Part shown: positions 1 to 7,108 of the stretch, in pieces
Layout: the number at the start of each line of letters is the position of its first letter
Numbering within the stretch: position 1 is the stretch's first letter
DNA from: Streptomyces spinosisporus
Lineage (GTDB): Bacteria > Actinomycetota > Actinomycetes > Streptomycetales > Streptomycetaceae
Direction: 5' to 3'
Assembly: GCF_022698145.1 (NCBI RefSeq)
Contig: NZ_JALDAX010000003.1
Coordinates: forward strand, 124,001 to 188,000
DNA: 64,000 bases
Translations under genes and position numbers: made by a program
The notes under the pieces: model-generated
What the model was told of the DNA's origin: nothing
The model's database searches: none
What the model saw: only the letters and a program-made list of their open reading frames with translations

Positions 1-718
1 GGTCGGGGTTGTCGTTGCTGTCGAGCACGATGCGGTCGGTGCGCCCGGGGAAGAGCTGGGCGTAGACCGCTCCGACGTACGTCCCGTACGAGACGCCCCA
101 CGCGGACAGTTTCCGCTCGCCGAGGGCGGCCCGGATGCTGTCGACGTCGCGGGCGTTGTCGACGGTGCTGATGTGCCGCATCAGCTCACCGCCGTTGCGG
201 GCGCAGGCGCTCGCCATGCGCCGGGCGGTGGCCAGGTTCCCGTCGATGGACCCGTCGGGCGCGGGCCACGGCCGCGAGGCGGTCAGGGCGAGGTCACGGT
301 GTTCGAGCCCACAACTGGTGGTCGTTGAGGGAGCGTTGCCGCGCGGTGCGTATCCGATCAGGTCGTAGGTGTTGCGTACCGCCTGCGGCAGCTTCTGCCC
401 CTTGCCGGAGGGGTCGTCGAGGCTCGACCCGCCGGGTCCTCCCGGGATGAGCAGCAGCGCGCCCCGGCGGGCGGACGGCTTCTCGGCGGGGATCCGGGAC
501 AGGGCGAGGTCGATGGTCGATCCGTCGGGGCGGGCGTAGTCCATCGGGACCTTCAGCGTCGCGCACTCCTGGCGCGGGTCGAGTCCGGCGCCGTCGCAGG
601 CGCCCCAGTTCAGGGCGGAGGACGCGTCGGCCGCGGACGCGCTCAGAGGTGTCAGTACACCGAAGACGATGCCGGAGGCGGCTGCGATCAGGGCGGCGCT
701 CTTCGTGATCTCCTTCAT
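1..718 (-). CDS. Secreted alpha/beta-hydrolase peptidase (TAP/SlpD-like), C-terminus outside window
   Basis: Partial gene reading leftward off the window edge; about 239 N-terminal residues are present. The start ATG at 718 begins a Sec-type signal peptide (basic MKEITK, hydrophobic core, A-S-A near residue 29). It is followed by CDGAGLDPRQECATLKVPMDY, typical of Streptomyces tripeptidyl aminopeptidase-like hydrolases. The oxyanion-loop motif LLIPGGPGGSS and the nucleophile elbow G-V-S-Y-G-T-Y are both visible, so the catalytic Ser lies in this part; Asp and His lie beyond the edge. Family role (known): release of N-terminal tripeptides from extracellular peptides. Family call is firm, substrate unknown. 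Confidence 0.85.
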   Translation of the reverse strand, partial: MKEITKSAALIAAASGIVFGVLTPLSASAADASSALNWGACDGAGLDPRQECATLKVPMDYARPDGSTIDLALSRIPAEKPSARRGALLLIPGGPGGSSLDDPSGKGQKLPQAVRNTYDLIGYAPRGNAPSTTTSCGLEHRDLALTASRPWPAPDGSIDGNLATARRMASACARNGGELMRHISTVDNARDVDSIRAALGERKLSAWGVSYGTYVGAVYAQLFPGRTDRIVLDSNDNPD

Positions 719-758
719 GCCTACGAGCCTCCCGGACCCGGCCCCCGTCTCCCATCCG

Positions 759-776
759 GTCGACAGCCCTGTCGAC
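759..776. promoter_or_regulatory. Perfect palindrome upstream of the secreted peptidase gene
   Basis: GTCGACAG-CC-CTGTCGAC is an 18-bp perfect inverted repeat 41 bp upstream of the peptidase start. It is followed by a small hairpin (GGGGG-TTTA-CCCCC, about 779-792). It could be an operator for the peptidase, or part of the terminator of the leftward-transcribed ABC permease gene ending at 818. No regulator can be assigned. Confidence 0.4.
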
Positions 777-817
777 AGGGGGGTTTACCCCCGCACTGCG
801 GCAGGGCTGGTCATACG

Positions 818-1648
818 TCACACGTCCCGCCGGTCCACGACCACCACCGTCAGAATGGCCGCGACCCCCGCCCACACCGCGAACACGACCCACCCGCCGG
901 TGACCGTGGTCGGGAACCTGGGCGTCAGGGTGAAGGGATGGTCGCCGTAGCCGGTGTCGACGAGCCGCACCCAGGCGTTGTACGGGAGCGCGTTGCGGAC
1001 GCAGGCCGTCCAGTGGTAGCGGTCCGTGACGAAGGCGGGCAGAAGCAGCAGGACGAGGGTGGTCAGGATCATCGTGGTCGCGCTGTGCCGGATCAGCGCA
1101 CCCATGCCCATGCCGACCAGGGCGCTCACCGGCGCGAGCAGCGCCGACGCCACGACCACGCGCCACGCGCCCGGGTGACCGATCGGCACGCCCAGGCCAC
1201 GGCCGTCCAGGATGGCCTGGGAGGCGGCATAGGAGGCGCCCGCGACGACCGCGCCGTAGACCGTCATCACCGCCGTCACCACGAGCACCTTGGCGCTCAT
1301 CAGCGCCCGCCGGTCGGGCACGGCGGTGAACGTCGTACGGATCTGGCCCGTCCCGTACTCGCCGACGACCGTGATCGCGCCGATGCCCGCGGTCGCCAGG
1401 ATCATCATCATCGCGGCGCCCACGGTGAAGGCGTCGCGCAGCGCCCAGTGGACGAACTCGCGGCGGATCAGCGCGTTGTAGTGCGGGTAGTTGGCGTAGT
1501 CGGCGCGGGCCGCGTTCGCGTTGAAGGCGATCAGGGCCAGGGCACACGAGCCGAGCGCCCAGTAAGTGGAGCGCAGGGAGCGGAGTTTGATCCACTCGGA
1601 GGCCAGCAGGTCGGTGAAGCGGGCGGCCGGGACGGCGAGGGTGGTCAT
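818..1648 (-). CDS. ABC-2 type exporter permease subunit
   Basis: 276 residues with an N-terminal SEWIKLRSLRSTYW segment, the standard opening of Streptomyces ABC-2 permeases, then about six hydrophobic segments (roughly 30-50, 72-95, 110-140, 155-180, 188-205, 245-268). It would form the membrane channel of a two-gene exporter with the ATPase encoded immediately upstream. Its ATG overlaps the stop of an 8-codon mini-ORF (MTTAGETR) created by a 23-bp duplication. The partner ATPase is broken in its P-loop and its promoter side is missing, so this intact ORF is probably not part of a working transporter. Substrate unknown. Confidence 0.8.
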   Translation of the reverse strand: MTTLAVPAARFTDLLASEWIKLRSLRSTYWALGSCALALIAFNANAARADYANYPHYNALIRREFVHWALRDAFTVGAAMMMILATAGIGAITVVGEYGTGQIRTTFTAVPDRRALMSAKVLVVTAVMTVYGAVVAGASYAASQAILDGRGLGVPIGHPGAWRVVVASALLAPVSALVGMGMGALIRHSATTMILTTLVLLLLPAFVTDRYHWTACVRNALPYNAWVRLVDTGYGDHPFTLTPRFPTTVTGGWVVFAVWAGVAAILTVVVVDRRDV

Positions 1649-1682
1649 CGGGTCTCTCCTGCGGTGGTCATCGGGTCTCTCC
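1640..1682. repeat. Duplicated translational-coupling junction (20-bp repeat, offset 23 bp)
   Basis: The 20-bp block 1640-1659 recurs perfectly at 1663-1682. Read on the minus strand, each copy carries a GGAGAGACCCG ribosome-binding site running into ATGA. The ATPase stop therefore overlaps the start of an 8-residue mini-ORF (1671-1645), whose stop in turn overlaps the permease start at 1648. It looks like a recent tandem duplication that preserved the stop/start overlap. Confidence 0.85.
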
Positions 1683-2465
1683 CGCCGCGTACTCGACGCT
1701 GTCGGCGGTCAGTTCCATGAAGGCCGTCTCCAGCGAGGCCGACTGCGTGGTCAACTCGCGGAGCAGGACGCGGTGTTCGTGGGCGAGCTCGCCGACGCGG
1801 GCCGCACTCGCGCCGCGCACCCGCAGCGTCTCCTCGTCGTGCGGGGTCACCACCGCGCCCTCGGCCGTCAGTACGGCGGCCAGCCGGCCCGCGTCCGGCG
1901 AGCGCACCGTCACGGTCGGCGCCGTCCCGCGCGAGGCGAACTCTTCGAGGCTTTCGGCGGCGATGAGTTCGCCGCGGCCGATCACGACCAACTCGTCGGC
2001 CGTGTGCTCCATCTCGGACATCAGATGGCTGGAGACGAAGACCGTACGGCCCTCGCGCGCCAGGCGCCGGAACAGCTCCCGCACCCACAACACACCCTCC
2101 GGGTCAAGCCCGTTGAGCGGCTCGTCGAACATCAGCACCGGGGGGCTGCCGAGCAGCGCGGCCGCGATGCCGAGCCGCTGCTTCATGCCGAGGGAGAAGG
2201 TGCCGATCCGGCGGCGGGCGGCGGAAGCGGTCAGCCCGACCTCGGCGAGCACCTCGTCCACGCGTCCGGCCGGGATGCGGTTGCTGCGGGCCAGGGCGTG
2301 CAGATGGGCCCGCGCGCTGCGCCCGCCGTGCACGTCGTGCGCGTCGAGGAGGGCCCCGACGTGCCGCAGGCCGCGCGGACGTGCGCGAAAGGGGCGGCCG
2401 TCGACGGTGGCGGTGCCGCCGCTCGGCTCGACGAGCCCCAGCAGCATGCGCAGGGTCGTCGTCTT
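1668..2465 (-). pseudogene. ABC exporter ATP-binding subunit, truncated in the Walker A motif
   Basis: The first in-frame ATG (2447) starts at MLLGLVEPSGG, which in intact homologs lies after the P-loop. Upstream codons still read K-T-T-T-L-R-M-L, so homology continues to the Walker A lysine (2463-2465). The preceding GPNGAG and about 40 N-terminal residues are replaced by unrelated sequence. The remainder is normal: an ABC signature-like FSLGMKQRLGIA, Walker B VLMFDEPLNGLDPEG and an H-loop SSHLMSEME. Without the P-loop it cannot bind ATP, and it has lost its promoter side. Most likely a deletion or recombination fused it to the fragments at 2466-2712. Confidence 0.85.
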
Positions 2466-2500
2466 GCTTATGAGGCGGGGTTGGTGTCGGTGTCACGGTG

Positions 2501-2566
2501 ATGCCGCTTGCCGAGCGTCGTTATGCGGACTACCTGGTCGATCGGAAGAAGGAGTTGGGGAAGTGA
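2501..2566 (+). pseudogene. Possible 3' fragment of a toxin-like gene
   Basis: Reading MPLAERRYADYLVDRKKELGK then stop. The basic AERR-x-ADYL-x-x-RK tail resembles the C-terminal helix of RelE/HigB-type toxins in Streptomyces, and it overlaps the next frame by GTGA, as toxin-antitoxin pairs often do. In this frame it opens only to a stop at 2471-2473; another frame ends at TGATG (2499-2503). No complete domain is present, so this is an inference from a tail of about 20 residues. It abuts the truncated ABC ATPase. Confidence 0.3.
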
Positions 2567-2712
2567 GCGGGTACACGAAGTGGTCGGGTGGTGGGCATCG
2601 TGAGCGCGCCGAGGAACTGGCGGGCGGCCGGGGCGCGTTTTTGGAGGGGGCTCGGCGACTGCTTGCCGAGGCGCGTGCCCGACGCTCGGCGGCTACGCGC
2701 GCGCCGAGGTGA
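2563..2712 (+). pseudogene. Possible N-terminal fragment of a small HTH antitoxin
   Basis: The GTG start overlaps the preceding stop (GTGA) and the frame gives 49 residues beginning SGYTKWSGGGHRERAEELAGG. A GYTKW start followed by an Ala/Glu/Gly-rich helix resembles, from memory, the leader of small actinobacterial XRE antitoxins, whose HTH would follow. Here the frame stops after RSAATRAPR with no HTH. Its 3' end overlaps the convergent DUF397 gene. It could also be a genuine short ORF; confidence is low. Confidence 0.3.
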
Positions 2713-2971
2713 AGTCAATGAACTTCGCCCAGGCGGCCGCGCCGACGACCAGGACGGGCCCGTGCGTGACCTTGCTGTCCCGGACGGGGACGACACCGGG
2801 GATGCCTTCGGCGACCTCGACGCAGTTGCCGCCGTTGCCGTCGCTGTAGGTGCTCTTGCGCCAGCGGGCGGCGCCGGGAAAGTCGTACGCGACCTCGACG
2901 CACTCGCCGCCGTTGCCGTCGCTGTACGTGCTCTTGCGCCAGCTCGCGTTGCTCAGGTCGTACTCGCGCAT
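2693..2971 (-). CDS. DUF397 protein with duplicated domain core
   Basis: 92 residues containing two copies of the DUF397 core, W-R-K-S-T-Y-S-D-G-N-G-G-x-C-V-E-V-A, separated by 26 codons. The second copy continues into V-P-V-R-D-S-K-V-T-H-G-P-V-L and A-W-x-x-F, the usual DUF397 end. The DNA repeats almost exactly (2815-2864 against 2893-2942). Single-domain DUF397 proteins are normally 60-80 residues, so this is an internal duplication. The start overlaps the upstream XRE gene stop by 19 bp. Such pairs are common in Streptomyces and have been linked to development and to antitoxin-like roles; no biochemical role can be read from the sequence. Confidence 0.88.
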   Translation of the reverse strand: MREYDLSNASWRKSTYSDGNGGECVEVAYDFPGAARWRKSTYSDGNGGNCVEVAEGIPGVVPVRDSKVTHGPVLVVGAAAWAKFIDFTSARA

Positions 2972-3786
2972 CGTCTGAAGTCCTCCGCCGCCGACTCGAT
3001 CATCGTCAGGGACGCCTCCGGCGCCAGCGCGGCGGCCCTGATCAGATCGTATGCCGACTGTGCCCGCTTCACCACAGCCGGATCGTCCAGCAGCGATCCC
3101 GAATACACGGCTTCTGTATAGGCCGTTGGTGGGGCGTCCTCGAACTCCATGAGGCGCAGCGTCCCGTTCATGACCGCGTACGCACCGGCCTCGTACGGCA
3201 ACACTTGCACCACCACCGCCCGCTCACGCGTGAGCGCTGCTACGTGCTCCAGCTGTTCGGCCATCACCGCTGCCCCGCCGACAGGGATACGGAGCACATG
3301 CTCGTGTAGGACCACCCAATACACAGGCCGCGTCGCGCCTTTGAGGATGCGCTGCCGCTCCAGTCGGCCCGACACCTTGTCGTCGATGTACTCGTCCGGC
3401 GCGAAGGGGTTCATCGCCAAGGTGACCGCTCGTGTGTACGCCGCCGTCTGCAAGAGGCCGGGCACCAGCGCAGGGGCGAAGTCGCAGACTTGCACCGCCA
3501 GCCGTTCCAGCTCCGCCGCCTTCGCGAAGTAATCCGCATACCGAGGATCGTCAATCAGCTTCCTGCACAACCGCTCGAAAATACCGTCGGTTTGCAGGAT
3601 CCCGTCGATGCGGGACGCGATATCGAGCTGGGGTTTTCGAATTGCCTGCTCGAACTGCCCGATATACGCGCCGGACACGAAGACCCGCGCCCCCAACTCC
3701 GCCTGGGTCAGCCCCGCGTCCTCGCGCTGTCGTTTCAGCTCCGTGCCGAAGAACTCCCACGCCGCCTGACGTGAACCATTGGCCAT
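2953..3786 (-). CDS. XRE-family regulator with C-terminal DUF5753 domain
   Basis: 277 residues from the ATG at 3786. An N-terminal helix-turn-helix spans about 15-70 (LKRQREDAGLTQAELGARVFVSG, then YIGQFEQAIRKP). The rest matches the DUF5753 ligand/partner domain (V-P-G-L-L-Q-T-A-A-Y-T-R-A-V near 110, HEHVLRIPVGG near 180, A-P-P-T-A-Y-T-E-A near 235). It overlaps the DUF397 gene by 19 bp, forming the classic XRE/DUF397 two-gene unit. A frame extends further upstream, but its composition there is not coding-like and the GGGGG ribosome-binding site before 3786 supports this start. Target unknown. Confidence 0.88.
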   Translation of the reverse strand: MANGSRQAAWEFFGTELKRQREDAGLTQAELGARVFVSGAYIGQFEQAIRKPQLDIASRIDGILQTDGIFERLCRKLIDDPRYADYFAKAAELERLAVQVCDFAPALVPGLLQTAAYTRAVTLAMNPFAPDEYIDDKVSGRLERQRILKGATRPVYWVVLHEHVLRIPVGGAAVMAEQLEHVAALTRERAVVVQVLPYEAGAYAVMNGTLRLMEFEDAPPTAYTEAVYSGSLLDDPAVVKRAQSAYDLIRAAALAPEASLTMIESAAEDFRRCASTT

Positions 3787-3873
3787 GACCAACCCCCTTG
3801 AGCTGCACCGCACTTGTAGAGCACAGACTCCTGCCGAGCGTAGCCGGAACGGTTCACGGTGGAGAGGAAAAGC

Positions 3874-3930
3874 GTGAAACCCAAAAAGAAAGGGGAGCAC
3901 GCTGGGGGCGCAAACGAACCCGGCCCCTGA
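3874..3930 (+). CDS. Possible 18-residue small ORF
   Basis: GTG start preceded by GGAGAGG at a 6-nt spacing, encoding MKPKKKGEHAGGANEPGP then TGA. It lies in the 183-bp gap between the divergent XRE gene and the 71-residue gene at 3970. Only the ribosome-binding site and the strongly basic start support it; no homology is recognised. Confidence 0.2.
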   Translation: MKPKKKGEHAGGANEPGP

Positions 3931-3969
3931 ATTATGGGTCGTTTTCGTTACGGTCGTTAAGGAGAGGAA

Positions 3970-4185
3970 ATGAAACCCCCCATCGGTACTCATGTCGTGG
4001 ACACGCGCACAGGAAAGGTGGGAATCGTCATGGGGCACGAAGGCCCGTACGTACAACTGAGACCGTACGGCGGCGGCAGGGAGTGGGACGCCGACCCCGG
4101 CGCCGTACGCGGAGCGACCACCGCCGAGCGGCTCAGCGCGGCCACCGCGTACGCGAACGCGCGCAGCCGGGGCGAGGTGCCTTGA
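3970..4185 (+). CDS. Small conserved hypothetical protein (71 aa)
   Basis: A strong ribosome-binding site (AAGGAGAGG at 3959-3967) precedes the ATG. The start reads G-T-H-V-V-D-T-R-T-G-K-V-G-I-V-M-G-H-E-G, a short beta-barrel-like opening that recalls KOW/SH3-type folds. It continues V-Q-L-R-P-Y-G-G-G-R-E-W-D with a helical Ala/Glu/Arg tail. Similar small proteins occur beside XRE/DUF397 pairs in Streptomyces. I recognise no function. An AT-richer stretch (GTCGTTTTCGTTACGGTCG, 3939-3957) just upstream may hold the promoter. Confidence 0.65.
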   Translation: MKPPIGTHVVDTRTGKVGIVMGHEGPYVQLRPYGGGREWDADPGAVRGATTAERLSAATAYANARSRGEVP

Positions 4186-4221
4186 CGCGGGACCGGAACC
4201 CCTTGAGTAGGGTGCGGGCGC

Positions 4222-4845
4222 ATGAGGTTGCCGAGCATACGGAGATGGAGAAAACCCCGGGCCGAGCGGCGCTACCCCGCCCCCCTCACCCTGCACGAGC
4301 TGTGGATGGTCTCGCTGAGCGCACCGGTCAGCCGTGACCGCAACGCCTCGCGCACCACGCTGTACCCGTTCCGGCGGATCGACGACGACAGCGCGCGCAG
4401 CTGGCTGGCGGAGCAGTGGGAGATCGGCTCACGGCAGGTGCTGGTCGACCGGCTCGACGAACTCTCCCGCAGCGGCTACCGGGCGCGCGCCCAGCAGGTC
4501 CTCGGCGTCGCGCCGCTCGCCTGGGACGCCGCCCTGTACGTCGACATCGCCCGGCTCGGCTTCGGGTGCGGGATGATCACCGAGGCCGAGGCGTGGACGG
4601 CGCTGAAGAACATCGTGCCGTCGGTGGTGCGGACGTACGCCTCCTGGCAGGAGTACGCCGACCACTACCTGCTCGGCCGCAAGGTGTGGCAGGACGGCCT
4701 GGGCGGCGGCCGGGACGAGACGTTCCCGGCCCCGCAGTCCGCCGCCGACGCGCATCTGAGCGCACTCCTGGACCCCGCGAACCGCGCCAGCCCCTGGAAC
4801 CTCGCCCCCTGGGACACCATCAGTCACCCCGACCGCGCCCGCTGA
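4222..4845 (+). CDS. DUF1266 domain protein
   Basis: 207 residues. The order of motifs fits DUF1266: a central A-W-D-x-A-L-Y-V-D-I-A-R-L-G-F-G-C-G-M-I, then E-A-W-T-A-L, W-Q-E-Y-A-D-H-Y-L-L-G-R-K-V-W, and a terminal S-P-W-N-L-A-P-W. The function of the family is unknown; members are soluble and alpha-helical. It is separated from the following recO by 26 bp on the same strand, so it may share a transcript, but no functional link is evident. Confidence 0.75.
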   Translation: MRLPSIRRWRKPRAERRYPAPLTLHELWMVSLSAPVSRDRNASRTTLYPFRRIDDDSARSWLAEQWEIGSRQVLVDRLDELSRSGYRARAQQVLGVAPLAWDAALYVDIARLGFGCGMITEAEAWTALKNIVPSVVRTYASWQEYADHYLLGRKVWQDGLGGGRDETFPAPQSAADAHLSALLDPANRASPWNLAPWDTISHPDRAR

Positions 4846-4871
4846 CTTCGGCCATACGAGACAATGGCTGC

Positions 4872-5618
4872 ATGAGTCTGTTCCGCGACGACGGCATCGT
4901 CCTGCGCACCCAGAAGCTGGGCGAAGCGGACCGGATCATCACGCTCCTCACGCGCGGGCACGGGCGGGTGCGGGCCGTGGCGCGTGGGGTGCGGCGGACC
5001 AAGTCGAAGTTCGGCGCCCGCCTCGAACCCTTCTCCCATGTCGACGTGCAGTTCTTCGCGCGCGGCAGCGAGCTCGTCGGCCGCGGCCTGCCCCTGTGCA
5101 CCCAGAGCGAGACCATCGCTCCCTACGGCGGCGGCATCGTCGCCGACTACGCCCGCTACACCGCGGGCACCGCCATGCTGGAGACCGCCGAGCGGTTCAC
5201 CGACCACGAGGGCGAACCGGCCGTGCAGCAGTATCTGCTGCTCGTGGGCGCCCTGCGGACGCTGGCCCGCGGCGAGCACGCCCCGCACCTCGTCCTCGAC
5301 GCCTTCCTGCTGCGCTCCCTAGCCGTCAACGGCTACGCCCCCAGCTTCAGCGATTGCGTGAAGTGCGGTATGCCCGGTCCGAACCGGTTCTTCTCGGTCG
5401 CCTCCGGCGGCTCCGTCTGCGTCGACTGCCGGGTGGCCGGCAGCGTCGTACCCTCGCCGCAGACCCTGGAACTCCTCGCCGCACTGCTTACGGGAGACTG
5501 GGAGACCGCGGACGCGTGCGAGCCGCGGTATGTCAGGGAGGGGAGCGGGCTGGTGTCCGCGTATCTGCACTGGCATCTGGAACGCGGCTTGCGTTCGCTG
5601 CGTTACGTAGAGAAGTAG
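4872..5618 (+). CDS. recO: DNA repair protein RecO
   Basis: 248 residues starting MSLFRDDGIVLRTQKLGEADRIITLLTR, the conserved OB-fold opening of RecO. The C-terminal part holds the structural zinc site C162-x2-C165 and C183-x2-C186. RecO acts with RecF/RecR to load RecA on SSB-coated single-stranded DNA and anneals complementary strands. Length is normal for actinobacteria. It precedes uppS, a recO-uppS order I recall from other Streptomyces. The frame extends upstream into the DUF1266 gene in another reading frame; the ATG at 4872 fits the protein family. Confidence 0.96.
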   Translation: MSLFRDDGIVLRTQKLGEADRIITLLTRGHGRVRAVARGVRRTKSKFGARLEPFSHVDVQFFARGSELVGRGLPLCTQSETIAPYGGGIVADYARYTAGTAMLETAERFTDHEGEPAVQQYLLLVGALRTLARGEHAPHLVLDAFLLRSLAVNGYAPSFSDCVKCGMPGPNRFFSVASGGSVCVDCRVAGSVVPSPQTLELLAALLTGDWETADACEPRYVREGSGLVSAYLHWHLERGLRSLRYVEK

Positions 5619-5673
5619 CGGTCCGCAGAGAAGCAGCGGTCCGCAGAGAAGCAAGCCGATCGTAGAGAAGTAC
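5601..5673. repeat. Four tandem 18-bp units spanning the recO stop codon
   Basis: Units at 5601-5618, 5619-5636, 5637-5654 and 5656-5673 share the core AGAGAAG. The two middle units are identical over 17 bases (CGGTCCGCAGAGAAGCA). The recO stop codon lies in the first unit, so the last recO codons appear to have been amplified into the recO-uppS spacer, upstream of the uppS ribosome-binding site at about 5682. Confidence 0.85.
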
Positions 5674-5697
5674 GCCGTCTAAGGAGACGAGAAGCAC

Positions 5698-6543
5698 ATG
5701 GCTGTACGCGGCATCCTGGGACGCCGGCGCAGGGAGTACAAGGCGCCGGAGCCGCACCCGTCGGGCGCTCGCGCGCCGAAGCTGCCGGGCGAACTGGTCC
5801 CGAGCCACGTGGCGATCGTCATGGACGGGAACGGCCGCTGGGCCAAGGAGCGCGGCCTGCCGCGCACCGAGGGCCACAAGGTCGGCGCGGAGCGCGTCCT
5901 GGACGTGCTGCAGGGGGCCATCGAGATGGGCGTGGGCAACATCTCGCTGTACGCCTTCTCCACCGAGAACTGGAAGCGCTCGCCCGAAGAGGTCCGCTTC
6001 CTGATGAACTTCAACCGCGACTTCATCCGCAAGACCCGCGACACCCTCGACGAACTGGGCATCCGGGTGCGCTGGGTGGGCCGTATGCCCAGGCTGTGGA
6101 AGTCGGTCGCCAAGGAACTCCAGGTCGCCCAGGAGCAGACCAAGGACAACGACCTGCTGACGCTGTACTTCTGCATGAACTACGGCGGGCGTGCGGAGAT
6201 CGCGGACGCCGCGCAAGCGCTCGCGGAGGACGTGAAGGCGGGCCGGCTCGACCCGTCGAAGATCAGCGAGAAGACCCTCGCGAAGTACATGTACTACCAG
6301 GACATGCCCGACGTGGACCTGTTCCTGCGCCCGAGCGGCGAGCAGCGCACCTCCAACTTCCTGCTCTGGCAGAGCGCTTACGCCGAGATGGTCTTCCAGG
6401 ACGTCCTCTGGCCCGACTTCGACCGCCGCGACCTCTGGCGCGCCTGCGTCGAATTCGCCTCCCGAGACCGCCGCTTCGGCGGCGCAGTCCCGAACGAACA
6501 ACTCCTGGAAATGGAGCGGGAGATGCGAGGAGACCAGGGCTAG
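5698..6543 (+). CDS. uppS: Isoprenyl transferase (undecaprenyl diphosphate synthase)
   Basis: 281 residues. The cis-prenyltransferase motif [14 protein letters not shown] is at 37-50 with catalytic D43, followed by G-H-K-V-G-A-E-R-V. Later motifs are A-F-S-T-E-N-W-K-R and [19 protein letters not shown]. The enzyme condenses isopentenyl diphosphate units to make the lipid carrier for peptidoglycan and teichoic acid precursors at the membrane. AAGGAGACGAG upstream is a clear ribosome-binding site. Streptomyces usually have two Upp-type genes; this matches the copy next to recO. Confidence 0.95.
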   Translation: MAVRGILGRRRREYKAPEPHPSGARAPKLPGELVPSHVAIVMDGNGRWAKERGLPRTEGHKVGAERVLDVLQGAIEMGVGNISLYAFSTENWKRSPEEVRFLMNFNRDFIRKTRDTLDELGIRVRWVGRMPRLWKSVAKELQVAQEQTKDNDLLTLYFCMNYGGRAEIADAAQALAEDVKAGRLDPSKISEKTLAKYMYYQDMPDVDLFLRPSGEQRTSNFLLWQSAYAEMVFQDVLWPDFDRRDLWRACVEFASRDRRFGGAVPNEQLLEMEREMRGDQG

Positions 6544-6577
6544 GAGCTCGCGCAGACAGGCCGTGTGGGACGCCCGT

Positions 6578-7066
6578 CTAGGACGCGTCGTCGGCGGCGG
6601 CCTCGTTGTGGTGGGGCTCCAGGCGGGCGACTGTTTGCTTGCTCCATGCTCGGATGACTGATGTCTGCTCCGGGGTCAGTGGGTCGAGGAAGTGGCGGCG
6701 GACGTTGTCGCCGTGCACGAGGATGGCGCTCCGGGCGGCGCGGCGGCCCTCGGCGGTCAGCCCGACCCCCGCGCGGCGACCATCGGCCCCGTACTGGGTG
6801 CGCTTGACGAAGCCGCGTCTTTCCATACGCGTCAGCTGATGTGAGACGCGGCTCTTGTCCCAGTCGAGCGACTCGGAGAGCTCGCCGACACGCATCTCGC
6901 GGCCGCCGGCCTGCCACAGCGTCACCAGCAGGCTGAACTCGGCCTTCGAGATGTCGCAGTCACGCTGTAGACCACGCTCCAGCTCTCTGGTGAGCAGACG
7001 CTGCGCGCGCATCCAGGTATCCCAGAACTCCCACTCCTCGGGTTCCAGCGATCGAGTCTCCGTCAT
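6578..7066 (-). CDS. MarR-family transcriptional regulator
   Basis: 162 residues with a winged helix-turn-helix: F-S-L-L-V-T-L-W-Q-A-G-G-R-E-M-R-V-G-E-L-S-E then W-D-K-S-R-V-S-H-Q-L-T-R-M-E-R-R-G-F-V (about 44-88), with the wing D-G-R-R-A near 96. It is divergent from an FMN reductase relic. The palindrome at 7093-7108, 27 bp upstream of its start, is the likely operator. Known relatives repress azoreductase or quinone reductase genes until oxidised or ligand-bound. Because the divergent target is 5'-truncated, this regulator may now control only itself. Confidence 0.88.
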   Translation of the reverse strand: MTETRSLEPEEWEFWDTWMRAQRLLTRELERGLQRDCDISKAEFSLLVTLWQAGGREMRVGELSESLDWDKSRVSHQLTRMERRGFVKRTQYGADGRRAGVGLTAEGRRAARSAILVHGDNVRRHFLDPLTPEQTSVIRAWSKQTVARLEPHHNEAAADDAS

Positions 7067-7092
7067 GTCGCCGAGGATACCGCGACCAGCAG

Positions 7093-7108
7093 AGTTGTCA
7101 CTTCAACT
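7093..7108. promoter_or_regulatory. Probable MarR operator
   Basis: AGTTG-TCACTT-CAACT, an inverted repeat with 5-bp arms, lies between the divergent MarR gene and the reductase relic. Codons across it in the reductase frame (AGA, GTT, TCA, ACT) are rare in Streptomyces, which argues that it is regulatory rather than coding sequence. The reductase homology begins directly at its right edge. Confidence 0.65.

Noticed and set aside
294..1595. Long minus-strand frame (433 codons) across the peptidase and permease region
   Set aside because: Arg/Pro/Gly-rich composition typical of an out-of-frame shadow in high-GC DNA; the peptidase and permease frames carry the recognisable motifs.
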